From Ascidia mentula (Eukaryota; Chordata; Ascidiacea; Phlebobranchia; Ascidiidae): a stretch of 64,000 nucleotides of DNA. Below the pieces are notes generated by a model. It saw only the letters and a program-made list of their open reading frames with translations, was not told the DNA's origin and did not search any database. The translations under genes were made by a program, and so were the position numbers. Shown here in pieces: positions 61,401-64,000 of this stretch (position 1 is its first letter; every line of letters starts with the position of its first letter). Location: contig OX387204.1 in the NCBI GenBank assembly GCA_947561715.1, positions 18,481,001 through 18,545,000 on the forward strand, in the 5' to 3' direction.

Positions 61401-64000
61401 TATCCAGAAGCCGAGCCCGAATTCCACCAGATGGCGTACTTTACAACGCGACTCGGTTTACAAAATACGTCACAACATAGCGTGCCTCCCGCGAGTAAGT
61501 TATGAAGTCCGTGTGAGGTTTTATTAGAAAATGAATATAAGTGAAAGCTGCCTTATTTGGTAGCGACCTCTTCAACGTAAGAAACGGTCAAATATAATGT
61601 TGTACAAAATATTTCACTTTGAAATTAAGTTATTCTGCCTGGTCCTTTGAAGCCACTAGACGGCGGCACAGTGTTAGAGGTAAAACTGCTGATTAACTTT
61701 GACGCCTGACGGAAGTTTGACAAAATCTGCAGAAGCGCCCGAACTATATACATGTAAAAACCTGATTGGGATTCGTGGCCAGGATATCACGGGTTCGAAT
61801 CCCGGTGTGGTCAAAACAAACTTCACGCCAGATTGCGCTCTTAAGTTGAAGGCATGATTTTCTGCTTTAACTTGTCAACATTTCCACTTACTTCTGTAGA
61901 GTTAAATCTAGGTTCGAAGCCGGAATCACTGCAGGACAACAGCGTTGTTTTAATCAGTCTTGAACGACCAATCTTCTTTGTTCAGCCAACAGCCTTCGAC
62001 AAAGGTAAAACCATACGTAAAGAAAAAACGAACTGGAGTAAAACCAAATGTTTATTTCTTGCGTCTCTTCCGTTTTAAATCAGTTTGCCGCCACGTGAAA
62101 CAACAGTCTTTGTATGGGGTTAATATTAACCTACTATTGCTGCCAGGCAAAATTAACGACTGTATTCGTTTGACGTTTCGTCTGCCATGCAGCCAGACGT
62201 TATTTTATGTCAAAAGATCAGTCTATTTTAAAATTTTAATATTACCCGTCAGGAATTTAACTATTTCTGTTACCATCGCAACGTGTCATTTCAACAGAAG
62301 TGCTTTACCGTAAACTAAAGACGACGGAGTGTTACCACTAATTATCACCAATTCCTTCATTTCCTTCCAGCCATCCTTATTTTCCTCGCTTACAAACACG
62401 CATATGAGGAATGGACGGAAAAGAGGATGGGAAACGAGGGAGTTCGTCAAGCCACAAGAAATGTAGGGAAATATTATGTGTTTGTGTGTGTTTAACCAAT
62501 AAAATAATACACTGGACCTTATTACAAATACTATTTTGTCGCATATTTTGAATTTTAAACTATTTTATTCAGAATAAAAAAATCGTTAAATTGTGAGAAA
62601 TATATATTGACATGTTTAAAAACACGCTGATTTGCGTAAATTTAATTGTAAATAATTACCACATTCTCTTGCGAGTTTCCAGGTTTATTTATGTTTAAAA
62701 GTAATTTTGACGTCAGCACTTGGTATTTTGTTGTGAAGGTTGTAAACGCGATACAACGCAAGAAACCGTCGACTGTGGTCGGGAACTTGTTCCTCCAACT
62801 TTCCGTTAGAAATCTTGGAATTTGTTTGCCAACTGTTTGTGACGTCGGAAAATATGAGGCGAGTGTTTGTGACGTAACAATGCCGTAAAAATGGTTTGCT
62901 CTCTCTTGACACTTGGAAATTAGATTAATGTTGGGGAGAAGGCAACTGCTGCTTGCACAATAATTTCATGTATAGTAAAAATATAACAAACACTTGTATC
63001 GCAGGTAATACGCACTGCTAAAGTGCTACAGTCTCGTAATAATCAAACTTACGACTGTTGGCGTTCATGTCGTATTAGCGGAGTTGAAATATGAAATGAA
63101 AAAATAATAATTTTATCCTAACAGCTGACGACGCAGGGCGAACTTTCCTCTGCACTCGTCCTTACTGTCGAGAATACACTGATATCTGCTTGCTACGATC
63201 GATCGTTGGTTACCAGAGGTCAGTTTAAAGGTTTCTGCGTGAGATTCGCTGACGATTTCCAAACGTCTTGGGACGATTGGAGCCCGGAACCGGTCGAAGT
63301 GAGTCAGGGACCCGGATCCAAAGGTTACGTCATAATGAATTCGTTCGTCGTGCCTGATGGAACTTACGAGGTTAGTTTAACTGGAATTTATTGGCATTGT
63401 TCGAGGCCAGTGACTTCCATAACGTATTTGACCCGTGCCATCAGGGTCGGCCCTGCCAAATCTCTGTGGTGTTTGGTGTCTGTGGTACTACAGCACCTTT
63501 TTCATCAAGCAATTTTTTAGAACGAAGAAATTACATGGGGATACTTTAAACTTGCTGAAAAGTTTTTATTAAAACAAGACAATTATTTCACAATCTGTTC
63601 AAATAACGCAGTGGTTCACTACTGGTTGGGAACAACTCAATTACATGTGTTCCCTAACGTAGGAAAAGGGTAATCTAACCAACCATTGGTTGACACTGTT
63701 CGTGTTTTGTTTAAAGTGGATTTGATTGAGGTTTCCTGGGTTATAGGGTGAAATGCACGCACGAGAAAATCTGTTTCTAAAAGTTTTGTATCGGATAGCT
63801 TGGTTTCCGAAACTTCTAGACTCGGATTAAAAGTGCATCAGTGTACAGTGTACATGTTACGAAGTACTTCCAAGCATCTACCGGCTGGTAGTAACAACGG
63901 TTGCTGTGTTTCAGATATGCACAGACACCACCAGTCGTCAGGGCAACGCAAGCGTATCGGCACGCACTAGCGCCAACGTGCGGTGGCAGATGAAGGGAAT
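34410..64000 (+). CDS. BLTP1: BLTP1 bridge-like lipid transfer protein (KIAA1109/tweek), N-terminal three fifths
   Basis: Fifty-seven exons, each with fitting splice sites and codon phase, keep one frame open for about 3,113 residues up to the window edge, where the gene continues. BLTP1 is a very long hydrophobic-groove tube of repeating beta-groove (chorein/RBG) units that moves phospholipids between membranes at contact sites; loss causes Alkuraya-Kucinskas syndrome in humans. An N-terminal membrane anchor is visible (LFLVTAVSGIWVIYLTFF). Blocks that match the vertebrate protein in order include GSFSFSLLSGKLMFRD, DGYIIFKWWRPYN, NYGPWADRQRELLWKFFFP, GHIVLHDLQLRGHAMF, KPWGWVTMEAG, NYLRIKVRIGGFDHSLTTDL and MNSFVVPDGTYE. 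No internal stop was met. Details are split over the three exon-block entries. Confidence 0.97.
36930..36966 (+). repeat. tRNA-derived SINE fragment (B box)
   Basis: GGGTTCAAATCCC is a perfect RNA polymerase III B box with pairing T-arm, followed by ACCTCGTCGCC and an A-rich end. No intact tRNA cloverleaf surrounds it. Lies in the BLTP1 intron 36632-37250. Confidence 0.45.
41190..41262 (+). repeat. tRNA-derived SINE fragment
   Basis: GGTGGGTGCCGTTAGCCATG is A-box-like and GTTGGTTCGAATCTCACCAC is a near-consensus B box about 30 bp on. The anticodon arm is degenerate. Lies in the BLTP1 intron 40846-41300. Confidence 0.45.
42155..42315. repeat. Foldback pair of tRNA-like repeats
   Basis: A perfect 14-bp inverted repeat, AAGCTCCCGGTGAG at 42155-42168 and its complement at 42276-42289, encloses about 107 bp. 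The left arm continues into GTTTGAACTCAC, which is a B box on the minus strand. The right arm continues into CAGATCTCGCTCCGACTTG, which recurs inverted at 47862-47880. This looks like two head-to-head copies of the same tRNA-like repeat. Lies in the BLTP1 intron 41761-42458. Confidence 0.55.
42689..42786 (+). mobile_element. 72-bp hammerhead-bearing insert with 13-bp direct repeats
   Basis: The 13-mer CAAAACTACTTGA occurs at 42689-42701 and exactly again at 42774-42786. The 72 bp between (42702-42773) hold the hammerhead ribozyme. Exact flanking repeats of this length are what target-primed retrotransposition by a LINE machinery leaves. An alternative is a remnant of a longer tandem array, since the last bases of the ribozyme helix overlap the second repeat. 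It is inside the BLTP1 intron 42610-43218, on the sense strand. Confidence 0.65.
42727..42775 (+). ncRNA. Hammerhead ribozyme, type I, apparently complete
   Basis: All invariant core positions are present in order: CTGATGA (42731-42737), GAAA (4251 to 42754 span, i.e. 42751-42754) and the cleavage triplet GTC (42769-42771). Stem I is TGCA (42727-42730) with TGCA (42772-42775). Stem II is GAC (42738-42740) with GTC (42748-42750) around a 7-nt loop. Stem III is ACAG (42754-42757) with CTGT (42767-42770) around a 9-nt loop that can fold further. The open end is at stem I, which makes it type I, the kind known from Penelope-like elements and animal retrozymes. Cleavage would be predicted after C42771. 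Stem I is short, so activity may need a dimer or longer flank. Confidence 0.75.
44459..44570. repeat. Degenerate relative of the 48312 MITE
   Basis: GGAAGCCATAGCTAGAATGG, then GAACATACTGAGCA and GTTCATCATCAGT, match in order the left terminal repeat and interior of the element at 48312-48448. The right terminal repeat is not recognisable. Lies in the BLTP1 intron 44407-44867. Confidence 0.55.
44740..44790 (+). repeat. tRNA-derived SINE fragment (B box)
   Basis: CATGAGTTCAAACCTCACTGG carries the same AGTTCAAACCT B box as the repeats at 42155 and 47862. Only the 3' half of the tRNA-like part is visible. Confidence 0.45.
47862..47952 (-). repeat. tRNA-like SINE with A and B boxes
   Basis: On the minus strand the sequence reads acceptor-like AAGCTCTCG, A box TAGCTTGGTCGGTAGAGCGC, then B box GAGTTCAAACCTCACC and the complementary CGAGAGCTT. 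Only about 15 bases separate the two boxes, so the anticodon arm is lost and this is not a working tRNA. The adjoining CAAGTCGGAGCGAGATCTGA is shared with 42296-42315, which defines a family. Lies in the BLTP1 intron 47833-48120. Confidence 0.6.
48312..48448. mobile_element. 137-bp MITE-like element with perfect 28-bp terminal inverted repeats
   Basis: Positions 48312-48339 and 48421-48448 are exact reverse complements over 28 bp (starting TTTGAAAAGGAAAGCC). The 81-bp interior is non-coding and on the minus strand holds CTGATGA (48387-48393) and GAAAC (48364-48368), a hammerhead-like spacing without a pairing stem II. No clear target duplication was found. Lies in the BLTP1 intron 48257-48674. 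Confidence 0.7.
55505..55540 (-). repeat. Possible tRNA A-box fragment
   Basis: The minus strand reads CGTGGCTCAATCGGTATGAG, an A-box-like string of the kind found at the start of tRNA-derived SINEs. No B box was found nearby, so this is weak. Confidence 0.25.
57547..64000 (+). other. BLTP1: BLTP1 exons 44-57 (continues past the right edge)
   Basis: Exons: 57547-57729, 58006-58220, 58806-58955, 59388-59547, 59901-60024, 60221-60348, 60523-60651, 60978-61092, 61315-61494, 61900-62004, 62371-62462, 62739-62873, 63125-63370 and 63915-64000. Anchors in order: IGRILIDLPQHPASLHDVVS, NLLPSLRVSYVTETIVGKGQ, HSLTTDLFNQLVFFHEVFMQ, LRLTATTPSGNAVRLKTGKI, FGKAHVDLALSLGTLHFNNV, LISLERPIFFVQPTAFDKG, NLFLQLSVRNLGICLP and FCVRFADDFQTSWDDWSPEP. 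The last exon is cut by the window end. The exon at 62739 may instead end at a GC donor (62859) in the same phase. Introns 58221-58805, 58956-59387, 59548-59900, 62005-62370 and 63371-63914 show nothing recognisable. Confidence 0.93.
61760..61815 (+). repeat. tRNA-derived SINE fragment (perfect B box)
   Basis: CACGGGTTCGAATCCCGGTG is a perfect T-arm and B box, preceded by GATTCGTGGCCAGGATA where an anticodon arm and A box should be but are degraded. Lies in the BLTP1 intron 61495-61899. Confidence 0.5.

Noticed and set aside
61780-61815. Possible functional tRNA gene
   Set aside because: Only the T-arm is intact; acceptor, D and anticodon arms cannot be formed, so it is listed as a SINE fragment.

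Overview
The window looks like nuclear DNA of a solitary tunicate, most likely a Ciona-type ascidian. Intron/exon genes of clear chordate type are packed tightly, introns are short, several neighbouring genes are intronless and spaced like a trans-spliced operon, and secreted proteins built from trefoil, thrombospondin type 1 (TSR), mucin and vWA modules are prominent. No prokaryotic or organellar features were seen. All gene models were assembled by eye from splice sites. In the multi-exon models the codon phase agrees at every junction, which is the main support for them.

Layout: (1) 1-6579, minus: 5' part of a KIAA0319/KIAA0319L gene (MANSC plus PKD domains), running off the left edge. (2) 7297-9696, plus: an NXPE/PC-esterase-like secreted SGNH hydrolase. 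(3) About 8999-27488: a tandem duplication of a ~9 kb unit. Each unit carries, on the minus strand, a complete gene for a secreted trefoil-trefoil-TSR-mucin-TSR-vWA protein that I do not recognise as a described protein. The second unit also carries a dead copy of the last esterase exon. (4) 28480-28773, minus: a small two-exon gene, divergent from (5) a row of intronless plus-strand genes: GTPBP3, GPN3, METTL16 and a GATE-16/GABARAPL2-type ATG8. (6) 34410 to the right edge, plus: 57 in-phase exons of BLTP1 (KIAA1109/tweek), about 3,110 residues, still open at the edge.

The introns hold most of the unexplained structure. The clearest case is a textbook hammerhead ribozyme in a BLTP1 intron, inside a 72-bp insert flanked by a 13-bp direct repeat, with two decayed relatives in a KIAA0319L intron. 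There are also tRNA-derived SINE pieces, a MITE with perfect 28-bp inverted repeats, and a large excess of the palindrome TGACGTCA in exons and intergenic DNA.

Functional links between neighbours are limited. GTPBP3 (mitochondrial tRNA modification), GPN3 (RNA polymerase assembly) and METTL16 (RNA m6A methylation) may share one polycistronic transcript. The trefoil/TSR/mucin pair is probably secreted or extracellular-matrix material. BLTP1 and the ATG8 protein both act on membranes but are separate genes.
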